Source: Fasciolopsis buskii (taxonomy: Eukaryota > Platyhelminthes > Trematoda > Plagiorchiida > Fasciolidae). Taken from it: a stretch of DNA of 64,000 nt. The notes below the pieces were generated by a model. It had not been told where the DNA came from. It did not search any database and saw only the letters and a list, made by a program, of their open reading frames with translations. Below, piece by piece: positions 12,870 through 25,105 of the stretch. The stretch spans positions 19,375 to 83,374 of the forward strand of contig LUCM01004057.1 of the NCBI GenBank assembly GCA_008360955.1, in the 5' to 3' direction. The stretch's first letter is position 1. Every line of letters starts with the position of its first letter. Made by a program: the position numbers and the translations under genes.

Positions 12870-13760
12870 ACAATCCCACCACGTTGATAGCCAATAGCCA
12901 CGAAGGCACCCACACATGGATCCCTGTTTCAGCTACTGGAACCGCTTTCTACCGCGAATATCACCTCCACGTTTTCCCTGGTCATTAGTGGCTATCAGTT
13001 CTTCTCTCGAATGCAAAGAGACCGCTTTTATTTCATGCCGGAGTACCAGCGCCGGATCCATTATTTACCGCATAGAATATCGTTCATCGTTCTCCTCCTC
13101 ATGTTTCAAACAATGGTTTGCCATAATTCTTCATCGCGGTTATTTGTCCCTCCGCATTTGCAAAAGGCTTTGAACTATTTTCTTGGCTGCATGATCCACG
13201 GTAAGATGATTGGTGTCATTTTTCCTCTCCATAATATTGTCGGGCATTTATCAGCCACTATTAATCTTCTTTCGAATTTCTGTGACCCATCTTGACAATT
13301 ATCCTCTCGGACTTACAGTCTCTGTTGACTTTCTTTAACGCGGCTTAACTTTCTCACCTATTTTACGTACTGGTCAAATTGGACTACCGCAGACGCATCT
13401 CAACTCCCGCCGCCATCCCCAAATTGAAACTTGCACCTGCGATACACATCAATGGTGCATATAAACAAATTTTCCTTGTGGAATGCCATTTTGCTTTTTT
13501 CTCATCTTAACCTTACTTGTGCAATACCTTCTCTCTTGCCACTTGTAACGGCCGTGTAACATTCTATCGCGTAAATAATCATGCTTTCCGAAGTATTCAA
13601 GAATTTCACTGCAAATGCTTCGTCGAGTACACCATGAACACCTTATATCCCAGCTTCGTTTCTTCAGGATACTGGACCCCCTGCTGTCTTAGTTATGCTC
13701 TTGCTTAACGGGTTTTTCCCAGACAGTCCAGATCGGTGAACTCCCAGTATCCCCAAAACC
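12870..13760 (+). mobile_element. Ty3/Gypsy-like relic B: integrase
   Basis: This follows directly on the RNase H and connector relic. The bases at 13109-13140 align with the coding pattern for NGLVERFHRQL once a frameshift is allowed. About 100 bases on, FPLHNIVGHLSATIN (13225-13268) parallels the LPLVLLGIRSAIK block of flatworm Gypsy integrases. Relic A at 9060-10330 shares the same blocks in the same order. No LTR was recognised on either side. The copy carries several stops. Confidence 0.5.
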
Positions 13761-15040
13761 GGTTGCCAGTGATATTGTCATAGGCAGCGTCTTTGGCGCT
13801 CAGTCTTTATTTATCCGAAGGAAATTATTGCCCCCTTTGGAGCGGTAGCTCTCTTATTTTCGCTGATGGTGTCAAGATGATGTTCGCTTTTATCCTGTCC
13901 AGGTTTCGTGGGCCCTATTCAGTGTGGTCTTAATCCTTTTCATCATTAGTGGTATTCCTGGGCGATGCAGTTATTGACCACAGAAAGCGCCACTCTGACA
14001 CTCAAGCATTACCTGTCACCCGAAATTTTTACCTTGAGCAACATCACAAGCCCCAGCAACCCTTTTGTTGTAGGTCAAGCACTGGACAATTCATTTACGT
14101 TCATTTCCCGTAAACAATCCTCCCACCAATAGCTAGAGCAAAGTCAAATGTGAACAACATGGTTTGCTGTCTCAAATGAAATAGCGGCACGTTTCTTACA
14201 TATAGGATACACGCCAGACTAATTTAAAATATGGCCCCATAATTGTCTCCAGTATGTGGAAGCCTACAAAAATCTTTTATGAAACGGTCAATTGTTCCAT
14301 AGAGATACTATTTCACTTCGCTGCCAGAAGTTCCATCTATTCCTCCTCTTCAAACTAATAAGTATCTGCCTGATGTGCCCTGCTCTGGTCTTTGTTTACA
14401 GGCTCCGTTGGACCAAGAAAAACTTCATAGGACTAGGCTCGTTATTTCTTGAGGAAAGTGAAAGAGCTTTGACCCTCTGTATATGGCAAGTTTCAGTGTT
14501 CAATCCGAATAATTAAGGCAGACTTGGTCCCTGTTCCCGAATAAAGGCGTAGCCTTTTTACAGCAGATTCAGTGACTAGCAACGCAGGCCGTTCAGGTGA
14601 AATAGAAACCTTCTCGGTGAAGGCAAAAGATGCAGAGTTTTCTTAACTAGATAAGCGTGGATCAATGAGAGCGTCGTGGAAATCTATAAAAAGTTAGTAG
14701 ATAGACGGAGGATAATTCGTGCGTGACCTACTAAGCTAAGAACTAGAAGCAAATGTATCATTCTTTAGAGAAATGATGGAAGAGGCACACAGCAATCAGC
14801 TTCTTTGCTACCTTGTTAGTTGTCGGGTGTAACAAGTCGAAAGACGAATCGACCAGAACGAAGTCAGTAAGACTTTTAAGAACCTGTCAGATTCAAAATG
14901 GGACAAGATATTTTATGGAAAATAAGGGCCAGAAAGTGCAATTTAGCAGCTTCTTCAGTTTCTTTCTTGTTGAACAAAACTGCCGATGCAATTGTACGTA
15001 AGGCTGTACTTCTTCGCAGCAACTTTCGTTGGCCTTGCGA
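13760..15040. other. No recognisable feature
   Basis: A 74-codon plus-strand frame (14292-14516) and a 62-codon frame (14813-15001) show no known motif. If relic B had a 3' LTR it should lie here, but no partner for it was seen. Confidence 0.4.
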
Positions 15041-15049
15041 GTGAAATGA

Positions 15050-15420
15050 ACATTTTCCCTTTTTCATTTGGTTCGAAGAACTATTCCGAGGAAAATCAAC
15101 GACGTGGATAAGATAACACTCGTAGAGTTGGATGCCATTCTTTATGAACCATCGGAAGAATTGTTGAGGGCGATAGTTTATTTCTCCTGAATGAACAAGA
15201 CATGCAAAACCATGATCCAAGTGTATAACTGCACGTGCGACAGTAATACTCAGATGCACGGTTGAAAAGTAAACAGAACCATCCTCAAAATAAATGGGGA
15301 TCAAATGAGATGCATCACGGCGTTAAGAATTTAGAGGTGATAAGCCCAAAATTTTGGTCAGGGTGGGCTGATCTTTTTCTGGCTTATTATGCATACCACC
15401 TTTTGCGAACCACTCGGCAA
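15050..15420 (+). mobile_element. Possible BEL/Pao-type integrase C-terminal scrap, copy 2
   Basis: The plus-strand frame reads LVRRTIPRKINDVDK, then ITLVELDAILYEPSEELL, to a stop at 15187. This is like the basic stretch plus 'LT-EEL-T-L-E-EA-LNSRP' of BEL/Pao integrases. Further on (about 15335-15420), KFWSGWADLFLAYY resembles the family's 'HFWKRW--EYL--L' block. The first part also aligns with the scrap at 3420-3620. Both blocks are imperfect, and no LTR or other pol domain was identified. Confidence 0.35.
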
Positions 15421-16130
15421 GGTTGTTAGTCATGACTGCGATGGAGACAGGGGACATGGCCAGAAGGAAAAATCAAAAAGGGTTAACAGGCAGGCGCGCA
15501 ACGTGCTACAAAAAGGGACAATGTCCGGCTGAAGGGAAATCTAATGGAACGAAAGTACCGGTTGACAGACAAAAAGGAATGAAGGAATATGAACGAATTT
15601 ATGGAGGTGCATTTGGTCGGAAGGAGGTTAGAGCGCCGAATTGGTGAAAAGCGCAGAAGCTTGGATCAGTTTGCCCGGGTCGCAGTATAATTGAATATTT
15701 CTTCGGTACTTTTAGCTAAGTGCAGCGAGGAAAGGGTAACTCAAGGCAAAAGACTGGTGATCAGCTAATGAGGGAAACAGGCCCAGGCTGAGCCAACTGA
15801 AATAACACATCAACGGATACGGTATCAGGGTTTAGCAAGCTGATCAATGCCAATCTGGAGATAAAGAGGTCCTGAAGAGAATTATGAATAGACTTTCTAG
15901 TAGGCAACAACTAAATTAAGCTGCGTCTCGACGAGTTCTGGCATAGACCTGGGCAAAGGGAATGTCGCAAATTGCGAGAGAAGTAAAATGCAATAAAAAG
16001 GACGCACATGAATGGCGAGATTGGTAACTTGTTTTTTACGTCGTCCTGGAGCTTGGGGTTAACCATTTGCTGCGCCCTCAACCAGAAAAACGTCATTAGA
16101 CGGTCAACTAAGGATAATGATCTGCCAACC
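15420..16130. other. No recognisable feature
   Basis: A lysine-rich 74-codon frame (15423-15647) follows the BEL/Pao-like scrap. Nothing in it could be matched to a family, and no repeats or RNA genes were seen. Confidence 0.4.
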
Positions 16131-16133
16131 TAG

Positions 16134-16325
16134 ATGCACCCGCACATCACCATGGCCGAGCTGTCCGCCCGGCGAGCGCCGGCCAAAGCGGTGGACCCCA
16201 CCGTTCTCAACACTAAGGCGATCAGCGCAGGCAGAAACAGAAAGCAAGCAGGCTTAATCAAAGGTGTTGAAATTGGAGTTAGGAATTGGGTGTTTTCTAT
16301 AACGTTGGTTTTTAGTTCCAGATAG
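16134..16325 (+). other. GC-rich open frame with strong start context, unidentified
   Basis: An open frame of 63 codons starts inside an unusually GC- and CpG-rich patch (about 16135-16230). Its second ATG at 16152 has a near-ideal animal start context (caccATGG) and reads MAELSARRAPAKAVDPTVLN. The rest of the frame drifts into AT-rich sequence. No family was recognised, and no donor site of good quality was found where the GC-rich part ends. It may be a chance open frame, a first exon or a fragment of a retroelement ORF1. Confidence 0.2.
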
Positions 16326-16329
16326 GCAT

Positions 16330-17630
16330 TGCAGTAGATTAGCTCAGATACCAGCCAATTGAGTGGCACAGAAGAGTACGTTTTTAGTTAGACAAATGGC
16401 GTTGTTTTGGTTGCTATTCCAGCTATTCGCAATATGCTAACCGATGCCAGCAAGAGTTTGGATGTGAACGATGATGATACCAACTCTATCCACAAAATGT
16501 CTAGGCAGTGGCACAGAAGAAAAGAAAGCGAAATTTGCCGTTTAGATTTCCAGATATCCTTCCAACCAGTGAATCGCGGACCTCTGGGTACAAAAATAAG
16601 GTACTTTTAGACTGTCGCTAAAATATATTGAAGCGGAGCACTCAGAGTTTGACGAGTGCGGGTGGAGAGCAAATCATCAAGCCGAGTCGAACCACAAAGC
16701 GCAGCCTCTCAAAAGTCTGTACTATGGCCCAAGCTATTCTTAGTTTACATAAAAAACTTGGAAAATGAATAACTAAATCCTTGTTTTAAATTTAATGACA
16801 AGGCGACTAACATAACTTCACTAGAGCCATCTGTAGCGCCATCTGCTTATATTTTGCAAGGACCCTGTAACGTGCAATCTGCCTCCCAACCTGAAGGGCT
16901 CTGAGCATCTTAAAAGTGTGGGGTAGTAGCGGCCCATCCGTACCAAGGGCGCTAAAGGTAAGCAGACAGCACTGGAGCAGATCACAGCTTTGCGACATCT
17001 TGCGAAGACTCGCAGGGGATTTTTTGAACCAGTCTTGCAGTACCCGAAATGGGCACAGGTAGTAAGTGAATCTGTCTAATAAATAAAAAGAGTTAGCCCC
17101 TGGAAACCGATGATTCTACTACCTCTGTAGAATTCTATGATCAAACCGTATATGAGACTGCTCACAGCCGCTGAGGACGTATTTGATGAACAATATTAGG
17201 ATTTTGAAACAATCCGTGTGCCTACTAACGAGGGATTAAACAGAACACAGGTAAAATCATAAGACTGACGAGTCCGTGATTTAGGGCTTTTAGCCCGAGA
17301 AGCAGATTAACACAGAGATCTTGCATAATTCTTCATATTATCAGTGGACCTAAGGAAATGACCCACCTATAGGTGGGGATCACTGGAGTTTAGATGCAAA
17401 CACAGATAAAAAGGAGCTATAAGGAAAACGCTGATGAAAGCAAGAGAAACATGCGTTCAGTTTATGTGACTCACAAGAGAAAAAAAATTCTAATCGAAAT
17501 AATGGACTTAAATCTGGTGCACGATTTTAGGGGAGCCTCAGTATTTAGGTCCCGGGTAAGAAACCCCCGCTTCAGCCACAAACGTCCCCTACTGTTCTTA
17601 CTAGCGGACGTTGCTCGGTAACCTATCAAC
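16330..17630. other. No recognisable feature
   Basis: Short frames on both strands lack motifs. The right end may hold 5' sequence of CR1-like relic 3, whose ORF1 would be expected here by comparison with relic 2. Confidence 0.4.
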
Positions 17631-20600
17631 ATGAAATTCGTCAGCAGGAATGGGAAGAACATGTTTAGCTGGATGGGCCTGGGCAATATCCACAATCAAA
17701 TTGTAATAGAAGCCTCATTCTTATGGGCAAGCCGCTCTACGAACCGCCATCAAATAATCTCTGACTTAGACCCAGGATGGAGAATCGCGTCGACCTCAAA
17801 ACTGGGTTATGCCTCAAGAGTTCAAGGCTTGCATACATTTCGGGCTTGCTAGAGGCCGAACGATCACGGATTCTGCTTTCGAGAAGACAGATAGCCATCA
17901 ACCAAACAGCTAAGGCACATACTAGCCAGTCTCCGAACTTGGGGTTTGGGTCCATTTTGAAGCGAGTCCCTGGCCCATCTCGCCCTTTGTTAGTCCCATC
18001 ATCCTAATGTCTCAACTGCCTGGTTTTAACTTCATTGATTATATACTGCCTGTCGCTTATTTCACGGGGATCGAAAGATCATTGTCGAGAAAATTTCCAA
18101 GAGGGAAAATAACCGCAGAATCGCTTCGTAGATTTAAAAGACCTGGTGATGCACTAGCTGTTACCTGCCAAATGCCTTCGTTGCTGCGTCAAAGGGGCCA
18201 GGTAACATATCTCTACCCTCATACCAGTAATATCACCAATCTCTGCTTACCAGCGCCCCGGGCCACACAAAAGGACCGCAGCCCATCCCACTAATGCCTC
18301 TATTTCTTCCATACCTATCCAGCTAGAAAATTTTCTCTTTCTCCAACTCTTCTGAACCCCTACCGCCACGTCATTATTCCTACACAAACCCACTTCCCTT
18401 CTGCTTCTCTCCACATCTGTCCTCCGAATACTTCGAGTTACGCCCGTATCAGTAAAAATAGGAATGTCGTCTGCCTCGTTTTTCCCTCGCTTTTACCTTC
18501 CGCGTTATCCCATTCAACCTCAACTAAAGTCGATTCATTTACAACTACTTCCTCATTTATTCCCATTTTGCTTGACTCTTTAATCACAACTTTCCTGTCT
18601 TCGTAACTCCACTACTCACCCGGCCTCAGTGGCAACGCAGCCCTTTCCTTTGCAACAATTAACTGCGGTTCTATCCTAAATGAACTCAATCACTTAAAAT
18701 GCCCTGCCGAGTTTCCCAAACGTGATATTATCTTCATCACTGAGCCCAGGCTTAAGAAGGACATTTAAACCATGGCTTCCCTTGCGGGATACCAATCATT
18801 TGGAGGTACCAGAAACGATCGTCTTGGGGGCTGTTGCCTTGACTACGTAAGGCAGGGCCCATCAGTCTCCGTTCTCACGAATCCTATACTTGAACTGATT
18901 CAACGATCGGTAAGGCACACTATCAAGGTGTCGCCATGTTATCCACATTGACTATTTATCGCCCTCCATCCCATACTGGACCTGGGCTCCCTCGTGCAGC
19001 GGATGCATTTGACCACCTTTCCTCGCTCCCATCAACGTCCAAAATTATTGCCGGAGACTTGAGCCTCCCCGATGTAACCTGGTCAACAATGGCAACATCA
19101 CCATACTTAACATCGTCCGTCTCCCGACCACATCATGGGGCTTGGGTACAGTATGTAATGTCACCCACAAGAAGTAATATATTAAGCCTCATCTTTACAC
19201 AATGATTATCACACTTCAGTTTACTTTGGAAGTAAGTTTTCGGGGAGCAACCACAGTGTGGTTCACGGTAGAATCCGTGTCCATGCTCCCCTCCCTAACC
19301 ATCCTATTGATACAACTCGCCCACCCCATCTTAACTGGCAGCGCTTTCTCTCTCTATACGCCAACTTGACTGGGGGAGCTTTATTCCAGCGACTGACACA
19401 CAGAGGGCTGCGGATGACTTTTATCTCAATATAGCCAGCTGCATCTCGAAACTGACCATTTTAGAACGGATAAACAGAAACAAGACTTCACAACATGTCT
19501 CCCTGAAAGTCAAATATGCTAAGCTGCAACGGCACTTTTCCTTGACACATGACTTTTCCAAGTTTATTCTCTTGCACCTTCCGTCTGACACTATCTCTCG
19601 CCTGAGTGAATCTCTCCTTCGGAAAGAAGAAGCTAGGGCGCTCATGCATAATAATCACGTAATGCTTTCAAACTGTATAAACTAAGATCTCATCATTGCA
19701 AACCATCAGTAAACTTCCTGGTTTTACCTAATGGCGAGTCTGTGACAACCCAAAATACACGGCTGAGGCGTTCAATCAATATTTCACCTCCTCCATGGCC
19801 CCAGTGATAGTCAGCGACCCATCCCAACTACATGATGGGAATAGCCCCACCTTATCCACTCTGTGCTTCGACGTTAACACTGTTGCATGACACTTAGCCA
19901 ACTTCAAACCAAGACCTCACAAAGGCCCTGATGGCATCCCTCCAACAGCTGTTCTTAGTTGTGGCTCTGACCTACCCTTGCTGCTGCTCAACCTCTTTAC
20001 ACTTTTAATTAAATCTGGTGCCATTCCGGTCAACTGGAAGCACTCTGTAATAACCCCCATTTGTCCAGCTAACGTCCCATTAACCACACGCCTTTTGTCT
20101 CCGGGGTTATGGAAAATGTGGTGAAAAGACCCACCATGGAATACATTTTAGCCTCTAACCTCCTTAGCCTCAAACAGCTCGGATTTCTCCACTCCCGTTC
20201 ATGCTCCGCCTGTCAATTCCTGAACCCTCTAACTAAGCCAGCGAACCGGGGTATGACGTCCACAGTCACCTACCTCCATATGTCTAAGGCCTTTGACCGT
20301 GTCCCTCATCCGCACCTTTTATCCAAAGCAAGCTTCTTTGGCATCACCGATCCTCTTCTATCCTGGCTCTCGTCTTACATGACCCAAAGATCACAGATGG
20401 TCTCCATTGACGGCATTACCTTTCATCCCAGACCTGTTACTAGAGGAATCATACAGGGCAGCATACTTGGTCCCCTGCTATTCCTTATGTACATTAATGA
20501 TGTATTAAATTCAATATTTCACCGTGTCCCTTTCCTATTTGCTGACGACAAAAATAGTTTACCGTTTTAAGCCAAATAAAGTTAGTATTGCGATTAGATA

Positions 20601-21170
20601 AATTTGTGCGGATTTGTCTGCTTTGGGCGACTGGCGCACCTCATGGATGATGAGATTCTCGGCCGATGAGAGGAAAATGTAAATCTGATTTTTCGCCTAG
20701 TGAATTTATCTGACAGCATCGTCAGAATTTATGAAACGCATGTTGGACTACTCATTGAGTACGGCATTCATATATACTCCAGGATGTAAAAGTCGGATAG
20801 GATTTCCGTTGAAAGTATTCAGAGACGCTTCACTAAGCAAATGATAGGTCAGTCTACGACTCTAACTTACAAGGAACGCTGTCCAGCCCTCAAACTTGAC
20901 CCACTTTGCCTACGGCGACTAAAACTTACCCTGGATTTTCTACATAAGCTGGTAAATTGGCGTTCCTTCTCCACTGGCCCACTTATATTCTCCTCTTCCA
21001 GCCCCCAACCTCTCCGCCACAGGTCTCTAACCATCCATACAGAAATCGCCAAATAAGCTTTAAGGTCGCAGTTCTTGTTTGTGCCAAGCTTTGGAACAAA
21101 CTTCCCATTAGAATTTGGTGCATACAGAGGCAATCCATTTGTAAGGCTGTCCTAAATACTTAACTCAGTG
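17630..21170 (+). mobile_element. CR1-like LINE relic 3 (endonuclease to RT C-terminus)
   Basis: From about 18690 the endonuclease, linker, RT and C-terminus follow in order with normal spacing. Left of this, 17630-18680 is probably ORF1 and linker; its right half is strikingly pyrimidine-rich, as in relic 2, but no ORF1 block was read with confidence. The copy is longer in the middle than relic 2 because it keeps the whole endonuclease-RT linker. Frames shift repeatedly and stops are present, so it is inactive. Only the part from 18690 is certain. Confidence 0.7.
18690..21165 (+). pseudogene. CR1-like ORF2 relic: endonuclease and reverse transcriptase
   Basis: Endonuclease: FIITEPRL (18730), LAGYQSFG and LGGCC (18780-18835). 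These are followed by IYRPPSHTGPGLPRAADAF (18955) and IIAGDLSLPDVTW (19043-19081), the GDFN-P--W block with Asn changed to Ser. Linker: RPPHLNWQRFLSLYANL (19320) and KVKYAKLQRHF (19507). RT: KGPDGIPP (19921), MSKAFDRVPHPHLL (20280) and IIQGSILGPLLFLMYINDV (20450-20505), then FLFADDKNS (20533-20560) with both active-site aspartates. C-terminus: YKERCPALKLDPLCLRRLKL (20870) and CAKLWNKLP (21080-21108). Order and motifs are those of CR1-clade LINEs such as those known in schistosomes. Frameshifts and stops between the blocks show it is dead. Confidence 0.85.
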
Positions 21171-22980
21171 TTACCCAGGTCCTTCAATTGACCTAAAGCC
21201 ATATCTCGGAAGAGCGTGCTTTTGAGTCAGCCATCGATTTCTAAATGCAAACGCCATTCCCTATTTCCAATTAGCATCTGCTTTCCTCAGCACTCCATGT
21301 AAGTGCGCAAGAGGACCTAATATACTAGCGTAACATTACCGAATATCAACCCAGGCTGATCTCCGGCTGAACGGAATAGTCTCAACCGTTTTAAGGGGAT
21401 CTACCCTTTGCACAACACTACGCCTGACGCTTCCCAGCCAGCAGACGATCAGGTGCTATGGTTATGTCTCCCCAGCTTTCCCATTCTCTCCCGTTTTTCT
21501 CGACCCTTTTATTTACCTGTTTACACTTTCTTTGCCACTCAACATAACCGCTCAGCAGGAACACTATCCAGACTGCAGTATCCTCCGTTTTTTATTCTCT
21601 AAACGCTCCGCGTTTTCGCAAAATGCACCATCATTATTATTAAATAAATCAACAAAAATAGACTAAGCTATGTCGTAATCTCACCTTTACTTCTATTTAC
21701 ACCAAACCAGCCTCCATAATTCTCCAATTACAATTCTATTCTCTGCATTGGTTCAGCAGCGCAGGGTATGTCGACCATGGCAACTGTCAAAAAATCTACA
21801 GTAATTCTCCGGAGTAGTTACCAACTGCTTGCAGCCAAAATAATTTGTGTCATAAGTTCAACCCGATCCCAGTACTACCCTGGTCACCCTATTACAAAAG
21901 TTAATTATTACTGACCAACCTTAGGTCGGATAACGTCTCTTTTTATCCATCGTTCATTAATCGCCAAAACCCCAAGCACCCATGCCAGACTGCGTCTCTC
22001 TCTTTTATTTCACATCCCGCACCCAGGCTACACGTGCCGTTGCAGTTCCGCCCTCGTAAGGGCAATTCCAAATCTACTAGCTTCTCGCTTTTGTTAGGAC
22101 GCTGCTAGCCAGACCCCTCGCTTGATCACCGGTTCGTTCAACCCAAACTGCGTCGTTGATCCCCTTGGATACTCCAACTCAGGTGGATCTTTAAGATTGG
22201 TCAAAAAAGCAGTTGCTATTGCCGCTGGAATGCCTTGTGCTCCCCTTCAAATTCCCCACACGTAAGATCAAAAACTGTGACAACAAAAGTGACAGCTTGG
22301 AAGATATCCTTGGCTGGAGTATTTAAAACCGTTTTCTTTCTTTAACAAATGTTTCCTCCATTACACCGCTTAATCCAGTGTACCGCCAGCAGCACATGGA
22401 TGAAATCGGAAGTCGTAAGAGTCCCCTTTTCTCTCTCTGCAAAATGTTCTACAAAATCTTGTTCTCGAGATCTTTCAGCAAACGTGACAGTATTGCTCCG
22501 CCTTCTTCAGCATTTTTTCGGCCCTTTGTTGCTGGTAGATGCGATTTCCTTACTCACATTGCATAACATTCCTCTTGGTTTCGACTAATTTTCATCCGAT
22601 CATCATGCCCCAGTGATCTTCATCTCCTCAGCTTAGCGTTTCTGTTCATCACGTAAAGCTCTTGACTCGTGTTCCTCCAGCTATATTTTGACATCCGCCA
22701 TCGGGCTGACTTCAAGCTTTGCGCTAGCGACAGGCACATTTAGCAAACTTAAGCACGAAGTGACTTGCGCTGAGTTGCTCACAAACAATTTCAAAAAACA
22801 ATGAAAATCTTAAAAAGCAGGTCGTATAGCTTCGAATTTTGCCTCGCATGCTTGTGCACTGCGTATTGCTTTACAGAGTTTGATCGCGATTCCAGAATAA
22901 TCCAACGCAGCATATAACCCAATACCCGTTCTGGTTTCCAGTATTAACGTTCCCTCTGCATTATCCATGAAAGCATTTCA
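21170..22980. other. No recognisable feature; pyrimidine-rich plus strand
   Basis: The first few hundred bases may be 3' UTR of LINE relic 3. Plus-strand frames at 21408-21602 and 22349-22588 carry no motif. The plus strand stays rich in C and T, like the LINE and Gypsy relics to its left, so more eroded retroelement sequence is likely but could not be identified. Confidence 0.4.
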
Positions 22981-22984
22981 TTTT

Positions 22985-23047
22985 GCTTTCCGCATGCCTT
23001 GCATATTTCGAGAAATATACAGATTTATTAATATTATCGTTATCTGG
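22985..23047 (-). repeat. 63-bp dispersed repeat, copy 1 (probable RTE RT fragment)
   Basis: This segment matches 25106-25168 in the same orientation with four mismatches over 63 bases. On the minus strand both copies read VPDNDNINKSVYFSKYARH or a close variant. That is reminiscent of the 'PD-WN-SVIVPI-KKG-R' segment in the N-terminal part of RTE reverse transcriptases, and the second copy sits next to an RTE relic. No further RTE sequence was recognised around this copy. Confidence 0.55.
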
Positions 23048-23300
23048 CACGAAAGTTTGTGCGTTGGCGATAGGCAAGCACACCTTTGTGTTGCTTCCAA
23101 CTTCTGTATGTTGTTTGTCGTATAGGGTACCCAGAATCCATCGTACAAACAGTACGAGAAAGGATGAGGCGGTGCGTTCAACGCTGCAGGTACTCCGATC
23201 AAGGACACCTCGGAAACTAGGATCAGTGATGTTCAATATTCCTTGACAACGATGAGTCACCTGCTAGATGCTTAAAAAGTAATCTTCAATCAGAGATGAC

Positions 23301-23353
23301 ATATATATATGTATCCAAAATGAAAACAAAGAGGAGGCATACTTCTGTCAATT

Positions 23354-23390
<37 letters not shown>

Positions 23391-23810
23391 TTTCGAATTT
23401 GTGGTGTCAGGAGTGTGCATGCGAGCTGTTCGTTGAAGAACCCACAGAAGAACCACAACCGTGGTTCGTTGATAATTCTTTGTCAGTTGGGCTGAGCCAA
23501 CATTAGGAACGATGGCAGAATGCCCCGGGATATATATATATATGTATATATAGAAGTATTAAGTAGTATCTGAATGAGTAGACAAAATTTGCCCAGTTTC
23601 GCAGTTATTGTCCCTCGTCAGGTATGCGTACCTGGTACTCTCTTGTCCAAACATCCTTATACTTGTGCAATCCGCATTGGTATATATATATATGTACATA
23701 TATATTTACCTTTGACAACGAGTCCTAGTTTGGATTGAAACTTTACAATAAAAATTATAACTCAGTGTACGCCTTCTCACCTCTAAAATACATATATATA
23801 TATATATATA
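23301..23810. repeat. Cluster of five (AT)n microsatellites
   Basis: Alternating AT tracts occur at 23301-23314, 23356-23391, 23530-23552, 23681-23705 and 23792-23810, separated by unrelated-looking unique sequence of about 40 to 140 bases. Several carry a single GT or AC interruption (atgtat or atacat). The cluster is the densest run of simple repeats in the window. Confidence 0.9.
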
Positions 23811-25105
23811 CCGTGGCTTCAGTTCTACAATCACCTTTAGCTTTCGCCACTTTCATTTTATATTGCCACCATAAACATCATCCGACTGTGTGGTAAAGTA
23901 ATGATGCCACTTCCTATTTTGTTGTTCAGACTGAAAAATATTTGCAGGAATATATTTCACCAACGGCCGACTAAAAAAATAAGCTAGAACCAAAAAAATT
24001 GCAATTCATTGTGAATTTTAATTTCAAAGTTTATTAGTATAAGATGCCTACATATGCCGAGCAGTTTACTTTGTTCGTGACGGTTCCAGTTACACGCGTA
24101 ATGCACCGCAAAAGTTAAAAGTGCACGTCGGACCGTTAGGGTGTGTATAAACTCGCGGAATTTAGGTTCGACTTGGGCCTTCCACGCAGGCGAACATATT
24201 AGCTCCGCATTACGATTAATAAATGCCCGTGGGCGCGCGATGATAGCCTTATTTTTTACCTTGCAACTTTGTTGTTCGGCGAGTAGTTGCTTGTTTTTTG
24301 TTTGTTTGAGCGTTAGTTACTGAATCTATTTGAAGTAGTAATGTCACCGTTAGTACAATTACACTTGTTTTGAGCAAATAAAGGACCTGTTATGCGTAGC
24401 TGAACGCACTAAGTTCACGCCTGCCTTCCTTTCATTTCAGCATATGGAAGAATCACAAATGACTACTTAAACGACAACGGACTAAAAAAATCCACGCAGC
24501 CGGACAGCATTTGATGTGCATTGTTAAATTGATATTTTAACACATTTTCAAATACCGACGTTAGTCTTATTTTGTTTTTCTGTAGACCATTTTGTTGGAC
24601 AAGGGCAGTTGGTTATACAGATGGATGTAGGGAAAATATAGGGGTCATTAAATTTAGGTTGCGCATCATAGGATTTCTTTGTGCTGGCGGTTATATTAGG
24701 GTCTTAGTAAGCTTTCATTCGGAAATTTTTGGCGAAACGTTGTAAAATGCATACCGAAGTGTTTGGCGACCTTTTTGCAAAACAATCCTCAAAATGACCC
24801 CTGGTTGTTGCAAAAAGCGCGTCTTGGGGTCGGTTTCGGGGCGTTTTAGGGGCCTTTGCGCTGACAGGGAATATATAGCAGCATCGATTTTTGGGAGGAA
24901 TAGAAAATTCCTGGACAGCATTTTCTCTAAGATCTGCTTCGACGCTTAACATCAACTTTGTGGCATTTGTTTGGTCTAGGTTGCTTTTACGCACACAAGA
25001 TCGGTAAGATTCCGCTCATGCTGAACATCTTGAGAAGACCTGCTTTGGAATCGCTCCGACTACCCGGTACGATTTGGCGTGGTTTGTCCTCTCGTGTACT
25101 GTCGT
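23811..25105. other. No recognisable feature
   Basis: A 96-codon minus-strand frame (24994-24704) is the longest open stretch. It shows no known domain, although it lies directly downstream, in reading direction, of the RTE-derived block at 25320-25106. No RNA gene or repeat was identified. Confidence 0.4.
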
